Source: Zychaea mexicana
Lineage: Eukaryota; Mucoromycota; Mucoromycetes; Mucorales; Lichtheimiaceae
NCBI RefSeq assembly: GCF_025766255.1
Contig: NW_026516711.1
Coordinates: forward strand, 186,001-250,000
DNA length: 64,000 nucleotides
Direction: 5' to 3'
Positions within the stretch are counted from its first letter, which is position 1. Each line of letters begins with the position of its first letter. Shown here in pieces: positions 37,275 through 51,502 of this stretch. The notes below the pieces were generated by a model that saw nothing but the letters and a program-made list of their open reading frames with translations, was not told the DNA's origin and ran no database searches. The translations under genes and the position numbers were made by a program.

Positions 37275-37484
37275 TTGCTTTTACTGCTCAATGCTTCAGG
37301 TGACTCGGGGTATGCATTAAAGACACTCTTAGGATTGCTTAGCCTATGTACGCTATTCAGAATGACCGTTCCGCCAAAGATACACGAAATGATTCTCATT
37401 TTTGATCACTTCGTCCCTCACCTTGTCGTCTTCTTGTACTCGTACTACGTGGCTGCCCTCAGTGAAGCTGCTGAGCCAATTTAA
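37275..37484 (+). pseudogene. Possible DDE_4/Harbinger transposase fragment
   Basis: A short + frame contains GDSGYALKTLL, resembling the GDSGY motif around the second catalytic Asp of Harbinger-type transposases, followed by sequence that does not align clearly. No other part of an element is recognisable. Weak call. Confidence 0.35.
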
Positions 37485-38231
37485 TGATTGGGGAGTAATT
37501 GATAGAGCAATCATATACTAGTTGGCTTGGAAAGAGCCAATCGAAGCGGACCATACTAATATAGCAAAAATTGAACATTGGTACTGGTGAACCAGCCGTA
37601 CGGTACGCAGCAGCGCAGGTGAATCACCAGAAACTACAGTCAGCACCAAGTAATACAGCCTACTTTCTCGATAAAGAAGGGGCTCATTCCAAAAGTGTCT
37701 GACAAGTCATACTTTATTTGTTGGCCGGTGCTAATGAAAGCTTTAATAACGCTGAGTTACCGAAAGGTATTGTTTATTTAGAACGCATGATACGGGTTTT
37801 AATTTGGCGCTGACTTTCTTTTTAAATTTTATGAGAATCATCTTAAGCATGACAGTTTCAAAGCGCCCTTGGGCTTGCTATCAGAGACTAACACAGCGAG
37901 CCTTTCTCAGAGTTATGCTACAGACTTAGTATGTAGGCTCATGGGATGATGTCCTTGAGCACCTGTTTAACTTGCTATTGGAAAGAGCTGATGTCATTGA
38001 TTCTATAGGTTTGAATAGAATGTCATTTGAAGTAGTATAGCAATCCAAAATTGCGCATGCTACTGATCAATGCTCGTAGTACTTAGTATTTTGAGCGCCT
38101 AGTTCGCCATCTTCAACTTTATTCGAGTACATACGGCGCCTCTGATACAGTGCTTCTCAGATACGCATGAACGAGTCGCTCAACGTTTTGACAAAGGCAC
38201 ATTGTCCCAGCAACCGTAAACTCCGCCGTCA
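37485..38231. other. Intergenic, no gene seen
   Basis: About 750 bp between the minus-strand chitin synthase and UTP10. No open frame with protein character, no RNA. Confidence 0.35.
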
Positions 38232-38232
38232 G

Positions 38233-38254
38233 AAAAAAAAAAGATTTTTTTTTT
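38233..38254 (+). promoter_or_regulatory. A10-GA-T10 tract upstream of UTP10
   Basis: Ten A, then GA, then ten T, ending 36 bp before the UTP10 ATG at 38291. Rigid poly(dA:dT) tracts commonly keep prom­oters of ribosome-biogenesis genes nucleosome-free; that role here is inferred. Confidence 0.5.
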
Positions 38255-38290
38255 GGTAAGCTTAAGTATCCTTTGTTGCTTGCCTTTTCA

Positions 38291-41200
38291 ATGACATCCT
38301 TGCAGGATCAACTCAAGCGCATCGGCACTGCCGATTTACGCAATGTCACTGAAGGGACAAGAAGACACAAAGCTTCGTTCTTATTTACTTCAAAAGAAGC
38401 TGCCGACCAGGATCTCGAAACGATCTACTCGATCGCACACAATGGTATCATGGAGCTCGTGATTCTTGACAGCAAGTTCGCACCTTTCCAAAAGACGTTG
38501 TTTTCCGAGAAAATGAAGGGCTACGATCGTGTGCTTCAGGTAAATGCTACCTTCTCTAATACAGTCATTTGAATCATCAAATACGAATGAAACTTTCTGA
38601 AAAGATATTTACATAATGCATTCTTTTATATTTGTATAGACTGCCGAAGAGAACGCAAAGTTGGATAAGAGCATTACCGCCTTTTTACATCAGCTCTCGC
38701 CATACTTTTTGCTCAAACCAGCTGGAAAGGCCGTTGAATGGCTGATTCGTCGTTTTCGTGTTCACGACTTTAACGTCGAGGCAATGCTCGCTTGTATCCT
38801 ACCCTACCACGAGACCAAGTCATTCGTTCGCATGGTGGCATTGCTCCAGATTCAGTAAGCAGATACTCTTCGACTTGAGGGCTACAATGTGTGAGAAACC
38901 TGGCCTATGCCTAATGCTCGTTATCTATCGTTATCTATAGGGAGAATACTTCGTGGTCATTCCTCTTGCCTGTGAAAAAGAGCAACATTCCACTGGATAG
39001 GTCTATGTTGATCAAGGCAATGAAGAAGAGCCGACGTATCCTCAGCTTTGTATGCAAGACCGTCATTGATGCACCAGTACCATTCCAAATCTTGTATTCG
39101 TTTTTTGCTGCTACACTCACCGACTTTGTCAACGCTACCAACAGAGTTACAGACGATACAATGGTTGCCCTGTTGCCTTATTTGATTGACTCTGTGGCTC
39201 GTCGCCAGAATCCCGAACTCCAGATTGCAGCATATATGGTCGTATCCCAACTGTGCTCTCGTGAAGCGCTTAGCCATGATGCTCTTGTTTCGATCACGAA
39301 CAAGATGCTCATGAATTACAGCGAAAGTTTCTTCAGCCATTGTTTGCTTACGATTGTCCACATCGCCCAATCACAACACAGCTTCCAAGGGTTCAGCCAC
39401 AAAGCCGTCAAACGTATCTTTAACGCACCAGCCTTCGAGACCTGCTTCCTTGATATTGCCCAAAAATATGCAATTGATCGTTTCATGTCGCTTACCATGA
39501 CTGAATTCTGCAAAGCAGTTCCCAATTCGGAAAAGAAGGCTGAGCTGTTGAACAACCTTGCGGTGGAGGGTCTGTTATCCCACGACAACATCCGCTTACT
39601 TTCCAGCTGTGCTATCAAGGGCTATCTCGAACTTGAAGAGCCCGCATCCGAATCCGGCACTGCATACATTGACGCTTTCCGCCCCCTTCTCGTAACTTTA
39701 TCGCAACGCTATATCGAAGATTTGGACGTCGTTTTGGAGGAAGAGATAAAAAGCGTCCAAGATGATACTGTGCAGTCCAAGGCACTCTACGAATTCTCTG
39801 CAGCTGGTTTCAAGGGTACTGGCCATGAGATTGTACAAGAAGCGAACACCACTCTGTACCTCAGCTTGAACAGCCCTGCTGCGTCCACTCGTTTGCTCGC
39901 GATGAAGCGACTTGTCAACGTAATTGGGGACAAGGATAGCCCATTGGTTCAGGTATGCGTTTATTATTTAATCATTCAACCAAAAGAGTTGCTTGAAATT
40001 TACACTGCTTATAGAACCCCGAAATCATCGAATCTTCTTTGCTGGGATGCTTGGAAAGCTTCAACGAGCTTCTGTTGTACGTTGTCTGTGATATTCCCAA
40101 TCACTTGCTCAAGTTTGTCCCTGGCCGAAAAATCCTCGCATCACTATCCCAGTTGCTGCAAGAACGTGGTGCATTCCGCAAGGAAGCTGTTCCTGTTCTC
40201 AAATTCCTTTTGGGTGATTTTAGCAAGCAATACCCTAAGCTGTCAATCGATGTTGCACGCATCTTGGCCCTCTTTGTCTTCGCTGCACCCGGACAATACG
40301 TCAAGAGCCTCGTCAAGCAAGTGAAGGACATCGAGCTGGATGGCAAGTCGGCACTTGGTCAACTCTTGGGCCACTTGCGTGAGATTCTGCAATCGGTCAA
40401 AGAAAAAGAAGAAGATGTCGACTCTATCAGCAAGCTATTCATCATAAAAGAAGCCAGCAGTTTCACGACGTCGCCAAACTTCTGGACAAGCATGATCGGA
40501 GAAGGATCTGCCCCTCAGAAGATCATTGCTCTGTTGGTTGTCACTCAAGCTATGAAGGGTTACTCCAACGCATCGAATTATATGCTCATCACTCACCATA
40601 TTTTGGATCCAATGTCCAATGACGAGAAGGTCGCTTTGTATGAAACCAAGTTGCCTGCTTCTTTTACAACCACTGATGGCACATTACCCGACAAGACCGT
40701 CAGCATGTTGCGCAAGTTCCATGACCTCCCAAAGGCAGCTATGACAAACCTGACTCAGTACACCTTCTCTGTCATGGTTACATCTCTCAAGGCTGAAACC
40801 ACGAGTGTCGACTGGTTTAATATGAGCGAGAAGGATCAGCAGTACGGGGCTCTTTTGAAGAAACTTTTTGAAACCTTTGTGCGGGGACCTACTCTTGGAT
40901 GCTTTGAAAGCATGTTATCCGCTTTGGTAGCACGACATTTAAAGGAAGACGTTTTTGCATTCTTGATGAGCATATGGATTGATCAAGGTTAGTAAAATTA
41001 ATTTAGAAGGGTGTTTTGCGCTAGTTACACAAGTCTAACGTGTCTACTTTATAGGTTATTCTGCTGCTGTTAGAGCACGCTCGTTACAAATCGCTGCATC
41101 ACTTATGCGTCAGTATGTCGATGGCGACAATGATCTTCAGCATCTCATTCCGTCCCTTATCGCCTCGCTCCAAGACACCGAGCAGCGTATCCGTCTATGT

Positions 41201-44200
41201 GCTACCCAGTGCCTGCGTCAATTGCGTCGCTTGTACAGTCGACACGGTCTCATTGCCACCAAGAAGGACGACAAGACTCAAGCTAATGGTGGCAAGAAAG
41301 CCAGTGGCCTGTCTATTTTGAGCGCTAATACCATCTATGCAAAACAGGACATGGCGATCAAGGATATTCGGACTCAATGCGCAGCCAATTTTATTGAAGT
41401 TATCTCGAACAGAAGCCACGAAATTACCGAAGACCACGCATGTATATTCAAGCTTATCAGCGACTTTTTCCTTTCCAGCGAAGCATCTAAAGACAAGCAA
41501 ACCAAGGCGCAAGGAACTGCCATTTTGAACTTGTTGTTGGATCATATCAAGAAGTCTCCATCAACCCATATTCAAGTCTCTCTTCTCACCTTGCTTGACG
41601 ACATTCATTCACCACAAAAATTGCAAGGTGTGCTACCACTATTGGACGTCAAGAGCATAAGCCCGACGTTGATTGGTCTGCTTATTCGATGCTACTTGCC
41701 GCAGAATGCCGCACAGTTTGGCAAGGCAGGTGACAAGTCATTGCCCTTGTTTCTGCAGTTGCTGCAAAACAGTAGCACCTTGCAAGGCGAAGATGAAGAC
41801 GGCTGGCAGGTGTCGACTCGACGCTGTGCGCTTAAGCAGATCTCGCCCGAATTTTTCCAGAATGCCAAGGAAAAGGTTCAGCGGGAAATTTTTGGTGCAC
41901 TTGTTGATATTGCAACCAACGCGGAACAGCACGATGTTCATTTGGCCAAGAAGGTCTTGGGTGAAATCCGTATCCCTGTCAAGTTGTTCGATGAGTTTTT
42001 GACATCTGTTGTCAGCGCATTGAATCAAACCATTGCAGATACCGAAGCGACTGCAAAGCGTGCTAGAAAGTAAGTTTTTAAACTTTGCAAAAGTTAGTTA
42101 GCGATAGTTAATAATTCACCATTGTTTATCGTACTTGAATAGGGAAAAGCAGCGAAGTGCTGTCGACTTGTATGAGTTGGTCACGGTCCTCGAACTCATC
42201 GAATCAACAGTAATTGAACACGATGTATTGCTTGTCAAGCGACTCTTTGACACGCTTGCAGCCATGATCAATGCCGAATTGCGCGATGCACCAGTCTCCT
42301 TGGAATACATCAGTCAATTAATCATGTCTTCGCTTACTCGTATCATTCGCACAGCTGAAGGTCAAAAGGAATCTCTTGAAGAATCCACGCTTCGTGTGGA
42401 CTCTGTTGTGCAGTGTATCCGTACCACGAGCAACCCACAGACGCACAATCAAGCGCTTTTGCTTATGGCTACCATCGCCTCAATCTACCCCGAGACTGTT
42501 TTGCACAATATCATGACCGTGTTTACATTTATGGGTGCCAACGTACTTCGCCAGGACGACAATTACAGTTTCCAGGTCATTCACCAGACTCTTGAGAAGA
42601 TTATACCACCCTTGGTTGAATCCAGCCGACGCAATAGCAAGAGCCAGGCAGCCATCACGTTGCAGATCAAGCCTATTATCAAGGTGTTTGTCGACGCGCT
42701 TATCCATATTCCCAAGCATCGCCGTTTGCCACTCTTCACGGTACTCATTCGCACCTTAGGAGAAGGAGAATTCTTGTATGCCATCATTGCCCTGCTGCTT
42801 GAAAAATATGCAGTCCGATTCTCGAAGGAGGACGATTCCGAGTCTCTAGCAGAGTTCTGCAAGGCCATCAGCCAGCAATTTAGCGCAGAAACCCAAATAA
42901 ATGCCGTCTATTCACTGCTCAACGATCTGCATGTCCTGCCAAACGACAAACCACAAGAAGACAACGAAGACACAGAAATGGCATCGATGACAACCGTGTT
43001 TGATTTGAGTGAACACAGTGCGAAGGACCTCCGCCGTTACAAAGTCATTGTGCTCAACTATATCGACCAGTTGCTCGTTTCGCGAAGCTTCCTTGCCAAG
43101 GTCATCGAAGGCATGAATGTCGATCCAGAGTTCGAAGAGAAGATGCAGCCCAAATATCTGCAGACTGTCGAATTGCTTCTTAAAATTTTGTCTTACTTTG
43201 GCAACTTCCGCGAGCGTTATGCTGTTTCCGAAGGTGCAAAGTCGGGCGTTGTCAAGTTCTGGCGTAGTACGATCAAGGTTGTTTATGACGTACTGGATCG
43301 CGTCAACGGTCTTCTATCGCTCAAGACGTTTGTTGATGTCGTGTCGCACTTGCTGAAGCATGCAGATGCTACGGTACGACGCAAGGCCATGAACTTATTT
43401 AACGAACGCGTGGCCGTCTTTGAGCAAAGCATTTCTAGCGAAGAGGAAGAATTGCTTGTCGGCATGACCAAGGAGTTCATTGCAGCTATCGAAAACGAGT
43501 CGCGCTTGGGAACTGGTGACGAAGACGGCGCCATCAACAAGCAAAGTGCGCTGCTTTGTATTTCAACCTTGGCTCGATTTTCTGGAAACGTATATCCTGC
43601 TCCATTCGTTGACGGTCTGCCTGTTATTTTGGGACCGGACTGTTTGCAGTTGCCCAACATTCAAGTCAAAATTTCAAGTTTGTCCTGTTTGGCTGTCATT
43701 TGGTACGTTGTGCTAATATATCAAGTGTGATATGAGTTAACTTAGATGTTATTGTATTATAGTCAAGCGACAGGTCCACGGTCTATTCCTCATCTTCCAA
43801 AGTTTATGCCAGTTATTGTGGAGCTACTCTCAAACAATATCAAGGCGGAGAACCCCAGCATCATGCTTCGTCTTGCGATTGTGAGCTGTTTGGAAACGGT
43901 TGTCGAGGAGCTACCTCATTTTATGAGCCCTTACATTCCCAAGATATTCAATGGATTGCTCAATTCAGACATATATGAGCATGATGAAGAAGATCCTCAA
44001 ACCGCTTTGGTCGAAAACAAGGTTACCGAAGTCTTGTCAAAGATGGCTACCAAGATTCCTCCTCGTGTTCTTCTTAACCCTGTATTTGCATGCTATGAGT
44101 CCGCCATGTCTCAGGGTAAAAAGGTAAAAACAGTTCGACTACCTGAAATTTTTGGGAAGCTGTTGTGATAAGTAATCGGTATACTAAGTACTGCATCCTA

Positions 44201-45210
44201 TCTATTCTTATTTAGTCTGCATTGGCTGTTGTTTCAGTGGTCTCAGATGCTGTACACACAATGAGCAACGACGTGATGGTCTCCCACTACAAACAGATTT
44301 TCAAATTTTTCTTGATGGCATTTGATGTGCGTCGACAATATGGCGATAAGTTTAACGACCTTGATATCGGCGAGCTTGAAAGCGCTATGATCAACGTCTT
44401 TTTGGATTTGGTCATGAAGCTGAACGAAACGCTGTTCAAGCCACTGTACCTCAAGATTGTGGATTGGGCTACTGTCGAACTGGCCGAAGAAAAGCGCGAG
44501 GAATCAGAGAAGCGTGTTCTCTTCTTCTACAAGCTGTTGGATTCCTTGTTCGATCGCTTGAAATCGATTGTTACACCTTACTTTGGTTACGTGGTTGATG
44601 ACGTGATTAACCGCTTGCAGCAATACACTTCTGGCGAAGCAGGAGCGCCTGGTGCTTTGTGGAACTATATCATGCTGTCATTGCGCAAATCGTTCCAATA
44701 CGACAATGATAACCTGTGGAACGCTAGCAAGTTCGACAAGGTTCTGGACCCTGTTGTGGAGCAAATGATGTTTATGGGTGAAAACGAGTCTCCAGACCAG
44801 TACCTGACAAGAATGTCGACCTACTTGGTGCCTTGCTTGGGACAAATGGCCCAAACTGTTGCAAACGATACGCTTTGGAAGCCAATGAACTACAAGGTGT
44901 TGATGAAGACCAGAGAAGATGTGCCAGAAATCCGTTTGGCCGCACTTAAATGTTTGGAAGAGTTCTACACCTGCATGGGTGAAGAATGGCTCTTGTTCTT
45001 GGCTGAGAGCATCTCGTTCCTCGCGGAACTTATGGAAGGTATGTTCATTTCTCTCTCTCTCTTAAACAAATTGTTTTACTTTTTGCATACTCACTCTCTC
45101 GTGCTTGTTTCTTTTTAGATGATGATCGTCGTGTGGAGAAACTTGTACAACAAGTAAATGCTCAAATCGAGTTGCACTTGGGCGAATCGCTCGACAAGTT
45201 CTTCAATTAA
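38291..45210 (+). CDS. UTP10: UTP10/HEATR1, U3 snoRNP (SSU processome) subunit
   Basis: Very large HEAT-repeat scaffold needed for pre-18S rRNA processing and rDNA transcription in the nucleolus. Nine exons: 38291-38539, 38640-38854, 38941-39952, 40015-40987, 41055-42069, 42143-43702, 43763-44123, 44216-45038, 45119-45210; about 2099 aa, near the human length. All junctions keep frame. Seen: the conserved start SLQDQLKRIGTADLRNVTEG; RFRVHDFNVEAMLACILPYH; QDTEQRIRLCATQCLRQLRR; HEAT-like helices throughout; and the C-terminal BP28CT-like region (SNDVMVSHYKQIFKFFLMAF...LYLKIVDWAT) ending in LGESLDKFFN. The ATG at 38291 is preferred because the family N-terminus begins right after it. Confidence 0.95.
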
Positions 45211-45689
45211 ATAAGCCCTTGTTCTATTAGCATATATCAGCCATACACTTGTAAAATAGCAGTACATTATTGCATTTCATCGCATCAAAAATTAAATTTA
45301 TGTACACCCGAGTGTGTCTCGAGAGTTGCATCGCTAAAAGTTTTGGTTGTATCAAGGGACTCACGCCGTTGTCGGAATACTTTTCAATCATAGATGCAGT
45401 ATCAACCAATGGGAGCATGTGCAGTCAGGCACCATTTTGCTTGACAATCGTTTCCATAACTTTGCATCGACGGACTGCTCACGGTTGATCCGAAGTGAGC
45501 ACTATAGGAAGGGTGGCATGGATGTGCTTCACACACATATACATAGAACGATCCCATTTTGTCGAGCCCAAGCTGTCCCTGTGTGTGTAACGCTATCGAA
45601 TTTGAAATCCAGTTGTACAGTACAGCTTATGAATTTAGGGTTTTTACGCTCTCTCTTTCCCTGAGTGATTCCTCGAGACGTGTTACCGA
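45211..45689. other. Intergenic between UTP10 and TRS120
   Basis: 479 bp. Short open frames on both strands have no protein-family character. Presumed terminator and promoter. Confidence 0.4.
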
Positions 45690-48600
45690 ATGGACTTGGC
45701 AACAAATATAACCTCATCCTGCCGGGTGCGAGTTTTGCTGGTTCCCGTTCCTCCTATCAAAACGTCTACCTTCTGGAAACATGTTGAGCTGGTCAAGAAA
45801 TTTAGCGTTGTTCGACTCGGCGATGTTACGCCCGACCTACAAAAGGGTGCAGGCGGTAATATAAGCATATACTGACTCAAATAAACATTGCCGGGGAAAA
45901 GACGATTCTACAAAACACGGAATGGGTAAGGAAAACGAACTGAACGAACTGTTTCGCTGTGTAGCCATGTTCAGCAGTCAGGTCTTCCAGGAAGGCCAAA
46001 TGCACTTTCAATTCACGACAACATATACACGCGATCACGCTCATTTGGAAGACTTTCAACCTCATCGTAGGATTTTTGGCGTAAGTGACACGAATACCAG
46101 TACTCCAGGTACTGTACTAGCCCTTTTATTGACAAGTGCTTATATATGCTTTAGGTTATTGGTGTTATGGATTGTCAGGAGTGGAAAGATAAGGACCTAA
46201 GTGAGGGATATAAGCATTTCGTCGATACGTTGCATAAGGTCAGTACACATATAGTGAATGAGTTATCATATATCTTAATACATGCAACGTGTATAAAACA
46301 TAGTATCCCACGGCAATCGCGACTCGCTGTTTTGCATTTGATCCCACAGAGACGCAGCCAGATGATACAAAAGGGTTGATAATGATTCCCAATGTCGGTA
46401 ACATGTCTTTTTACATGAGTACCATGATATGCGACTTTGCAAGCGAGATACTCAGCCAGTTTTCGATCTTGGTAAGCTAACTTGTGTGAGATGAAATTGG
46501 GATCGGGCGTGCATATTGCATGCTACTTGATGTCTGAAGGATGATATTACATTTACATTTGCTATTTTTATTAACATAAATCTAAAGGCGAATCGAATCG
46601 AGAACCTTCCCTCACTGGAATCCCCATTGCCTCGGTCATATTATATTACACAGCAATTCGAAGCTACAAACAACAACGGCGTTATGCCTCAGCCATCAGT
46701 TAGTACACCAGGAACGCCTTACAACAATCATCGGCAATCACAACCTCCAAAACCAACGCAATCCTCGTCATCATCCTTATTGAAACGTGCATCAACTCCG
46801 GTTGGCAATATTAAGCCTCCACCATTGAATCATCATCCACAAACACCGCCTCTACCACAACAACAATCAACGTTCTCACCTAAACTACCTCGCACACCCA
46901 TGTCTCCACCTCTCCCTTCTCCACAACCAACGATGACGCGATCAACGAGTACGCATGGTCAAGGCGAGAGTGGAAAAACAAAGAGAAGAACACCTGGTCG
47001 CGTCAAGAAATTATTGGCAGATTTGTATTTGCTGGCAGGTCGTCTACCAGATGCAGTCAATCAGTATGTAACTTCACTCGCACAAACTCTCATATCGAAA
47101 GTAAGGACAGGGATATTAAAAACTCACACTTCATTACAGCTATAGCCAAGCAATCGAATTGACGAAAACTACATCGGACTATCTGTGGCTGGGAAGTGCT
47201 TTGGAAGGCTTGACCTGTGCCACATTGTTACTGGAGTATCTGCATGCGGATGTTGGGGTAAAGCTTTTCAGTAATAAAAAGGGAGTGGTTGGGATAAAAA
47301 AGGTAAGGTCAAGGGAAAGACACTAAATGCTACCATGATAATAGCATATTGTATCCAGAACACAAAGCGCACCGGGAGATATACCAGGAGAGACGCCGTC
47401 GTCTCCGACGAGCGAAGTTCCTCCATCGTCTTTACTTGGTGGACCACGATCTACTCTTTCAGAAGTAATGCAGCGCTATGCCTCCTTAATCCAATATTAT
47501 AGTAAAGTCAGTACCACGTCGACGGTCCCGATGCCCAGCTTGATTTATGCGGAAACGGCGATCAAAATGTCTCGCTTTTTGCTGACAGTATATGCAAATG
47601 GGGGTTGGAGCGACAAGGTATTGAATCTGTTGATCCAAGGCAGATTAAATGGCGAATCTTCGACAGACACAGTTACCGGACCTCAGCGGTTCATGTCTGT
47701 CGATGACATTATCAAACACAAAGAAAGTGGTATACCCCGACATGATATCGCAGAATGGGTGACCAAGGTTTGGACAGCTCGGTTGGATGACTTGTCATTA
47801 GTGGATCAGGTAAAGTCGAGGAGAGAAAACTTTATGGCGACTAACGTTTATGCAAAATACTTTTTGACAACTCACCAAAAGAGAGTAGATCAACATAATG
47901 ACGCATATGTCAAGTGTTTTGAACGCTATTGGTTATCATCGAAAGTCGGCGTGGCTGATGTATGAAAGTGTTAATCGTATGCTGCCTTTGTTGATTCAAA
48001 GTCGAGCGACGTTGGCAAGCTCACGCGATCAAACCAAAAAGGACCATAGCAAGAATGATGACGGTATTCTCCAAGTTCTGAAGCGTATATGTGAGGTGTA
48101 TGGACTAGGAGGTAAAGTTGTTTTTGTAGATATAGCTCGTGCTTCTGGAATTTTTCGTACTCATGGCTCCTTTATCATTTCAGAACGTAATGTCCATGAC
48201 GGTGGTGCTTTGGGCGCGCTACAAGGCCAGGATGATGGTTCTAACAAGCAAAGGGATGTCGAGGATGGTGTGCGAGGTGCTGTAGCCAAGGAACAATTAC
48301 GGTTCGGCTGGCCGAAACTTCAAATTGATATCTTGCGTCAATGTATCGCAATTGCTGAAGCATTACCAGGTAACAACTAAATGCTTGTTTCAGAATTCGT
48401 GCGGTTGCTTATCTTTTTATATGGTGATAGATTACGGTGCCGTCCTTTACTATACAACAGTGCTTTTGAAGAACCTATACCAGTATATCTCAAAGGATGA
48501 GCAAATTCGTTTGGCAACTTCAATTCAGCGAATTGTGGCAATGGGGAAACGTGTGGGCCAGGTCGAAAGCAACGTGAACTATTGGGGCGTCAATATCGTC

Positions 48601-51163
48601 TCTAACATCGAAGCACTCCTCCCCATCCCACGCAAGGCCGTATATCAGCATCCCATCGCGGACAGCGTGGCAGCAGCAGCTACTACTCCAGCAGCGAACG
48701 GCGATCCTTTTATATACAATCCATTCACTCAAAAGCGTAACGAAAAGGTGACTTGCATTTGCAGCTCTATTTTCACTCACTGTTTTCCACTAACAGTGCT
48801 ACCATTCTTTTAGCCACAAGTAATCTTAGTGAAGGATGAAACTTGTGAATTCAAAGTGACGTTATCCAACCCATTTGGGTTCGACTTAGAGCTCCAGAAT
48901 GTAGCATTAAGGTAAATCACTATTACGTTTTGTCCGGATATAGAGACTAATATGTTCCGCCTTTGTATTTTAGCACGACCGATGTTCCTTTTAATGCTGT
49001 CCCTGCAACTGCTACCATTCCTGCAAATGGTACATTGAACCTTCGATTGACGGGTACACCAGAAGAAACAGGTACACTCACTGTTCGTGGTTGTATCATC
49101 AAAATCGTTGGTTTTGCAGAACAGGAGTTCCTGATCGACTACAGTCAGAAGATGAAGGAAGCGACAAAAGATTCAAGAGGGAGATATACTAAAGAGGAGC
49201 AACCAAAGAATGAGCTTATCAAGCTGAAGCGAAGGTAAATTTCATCGTCAAACGGCTTGATAAGATGCCATTGGCTAATGACTACGGTCTTTAGTGGTTT
49301 GAACGCTTTACAGACAAGTCGCAAGCGAGAAACTTCGGATGAACTCAAACCAATCCAGTTCTATGAACTTAACGTGATTGACGACCAACCGCTTCTCAAG
49401 ATCAAATCTACATCTCTGCTACATGATGCTGTGATGCTCTACGAAGGGGAAATGTAAGACACTCGTCGCAACGATTGCGCAACAGATGGCATGTACTTAA
49501 ACAGCATAAAAAACCTAGGACACATATTTCAATCGAGCTCGAGAACATTGGTAATATCCCAGTCGACTTTACGAGCTTATCATTTGTGGACTCAACCACC
49601 GCCAACCCGTTGCCAGTGAACCCTGAGCTACCGATGGAAGAACAGTACGAAATAGAACTGTATACAAAGGGGATGCACGTATTTTCGTGGGAAGGATCTA
49701 AAGACCAAATGGCACAATTTGTGGGCAAAAACATACAATTACCACCTGGTGGACAATGGAAGATCATTGTGAATGTGTATGGCAAGCGAGGCTGTACCGG
49801 TGGTACGATCCAGATTGATTACGGTTATCTAAACCGCAAGGAGCAGTCTTCTTCAACATCCTTTTACACCCGCCAGCTTTATCTGCCAGTCCTTGTTACA
49901 GTTTATCAGAATCTGGAACCTCTCAACTGGGATATTCTGTACCTACGACACAGCGCACCAGTGCCCAAAAACGAAATTGACAGTGCACTGCAGCGCATAT
50001 CAGCCATTGATCTAAACAAAGGCAACGCATTTGATCAACCAATCGAGGATCTACTGCTTATAACGCGCCACTTTGACGACGAGAACAACCGAAACGATTA
50101 TTGCTTGGTGACGCTGGACGTCCGCAATACTTGGACTGTGCCTTTTGATGTAGAGTTTGTTATTGACAACAGCGATCTCGAGAATACAGATAAGAAGTTG
50201 ACATCCGTTGTGACTATTCAGCCTGGATCCACTAAGCGGTAAGGAAAAAATGAAAAATGAATTCAATAGATCAAAAGAAACAGTTGGGACATTGTTCTTT
50301 AACAGTCCATGATATAATATATCAACAGAGTCACTGTCCCTGTCAAGCGACTGTTTTTGGATGTTGAAGAATGCCTGAAGCCTGTGCCATCACTGGAACC
50401 GAACAAACAATTTGTTGTTTCACAAGGGCCAAAAATACCTCCGGAGCAAGAACGAGCACGTCTTCAAATGTTTTGGTACCGTGAAAGCCTGCTCAAAAGG
50501 ATCCAGGCGACATGGCGTTGCTGCTCGACAGGTCGTCACGGTATCCTAAATCTGAGACCCTCGCTGCGACTGACTCCCATGCAATTGAGCATTCTGAAAA
50601 AAGAAGATATCGAATTCATTGTCGAGATGAAGGGCAACGTGAAAAAGGCTACACATCGACGTTTTGAATGCAAATGCAATGACTTTGTTACCATGGAAGT
50701 CTCCATACACAATCGTCATGGTAGCTATTATTACGCAAAGAGAAAATATTCATTGCATCATTTTAAGCATTGCAACTCACGCATCTCGATCCTCACATAG
50801 TGCACCCTGTTAAATTAATCCTTCGTGTACAGCCTGTACAAAGCTATGATGATGGCGCAAAAGAGTACGACTTATCGGGAAAGCTGCTAATGCAAGGGCT
50901 ACAGCAGGTTGTCCTTCCAGAGGTAAAACGAATTTTTTGAATGGAAAGGCGGTATGTGAACAAATGGACTCGGATAAACTAAAAACTTTTGGATTGTTTG
51001 ACAGGTGCCACCAAACAACGGCATAGTGACACATCAGCTCCCGTTGTGTTTCCTGTCACGAGGGCAATTTGAATTTCTTTACCATGCAGAAGATGTGCAC
51101 ACTCGAGAAACATACTACGACCATGAGTGGGCTATTATAGATGTTAACGAGCCAACGGCTTGA
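45690..51163 (+). CDS. TRS120: TRS120/TRAPPC9, TRAPPII vesicle-tethering subunit
   Basis: Subunit of TRAPPII, the Golgi exchange-factor complex for Ypt31/Rab11-type GTPases. Seventeen exons: 45690-45855, 45965-46080, 46155-46238, 46304-46471, 46588-47063, 47140-47302, 47345-47809, 47889-48111, 48184-48369, 48431-48747, 48814-48911, 48974-49234, 49295-49453, 49519-50238, 50329-50720, 50801-50922, 51005-51163; about 1424 aa. Seen: CRVRVLLVPVPPIK, FSVVRLGDVTPDL, RDHAHLEDFQPHRRIFG, VIGVMDCQEWKD, LIMIPNVGNMSFYMSTMICD, GYHRKSAWLMYESVNRML, ISIELENIGNIPVDF, and an Ig-like C-terminal part. A Pro/Ser-rich insert lies at about 46680-46990. Intron 47303-47344 is only 42 bp. The exon 13/14 junction was placed to restore GEMTHISIELENIG. 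Confidence 0.93.
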
Positions 51164-51502
51164 GAGCGCACGTCGCCAAACTTTGTATATTTAATTTAAT
51201 ACAGTATATCCCCTATTCATCATTTTATAACTTCGGAGAAACATTGCGTGAAGCGTGTGGCAGATGACCTTGTTTTAGCGCATACACTAACAAGGGCGAC
51301 GGATAGCATCATTGAAAACCGTGGTGTTACCTCCTCTAGGCCATCCGAGCCAGTTATTTACGCTGCATAATGATCGCGATCTAAATCACTGTGATGTAAA
51401 AAAAATCAACGAAACCCTTGCAAAACCTCTATAAAAGACCAAAGAGTGCTTTTTTTCAACCGCAATAACTTCTTCAACCAATCGATCGTAACAATTTTCA
51501 TT
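51164..51502. other. Intergenic
   Basis: 339 bp with no feature beyond presumed terminator and promoter. Confidence 0.35.

Noticed and set aside
45227..45664. Overlapping short frames between UTP10 and TRS120
   Set aside because: No protein-family character, frames on both strands overlap, and the region is best explained as intergenic.
49454..49485. 32-bp intron in TRS120
   Set aside because: Frame-compatible but too short; the acceptor at 49518 gives a 65-bp intron and restores a better conserved sequence.
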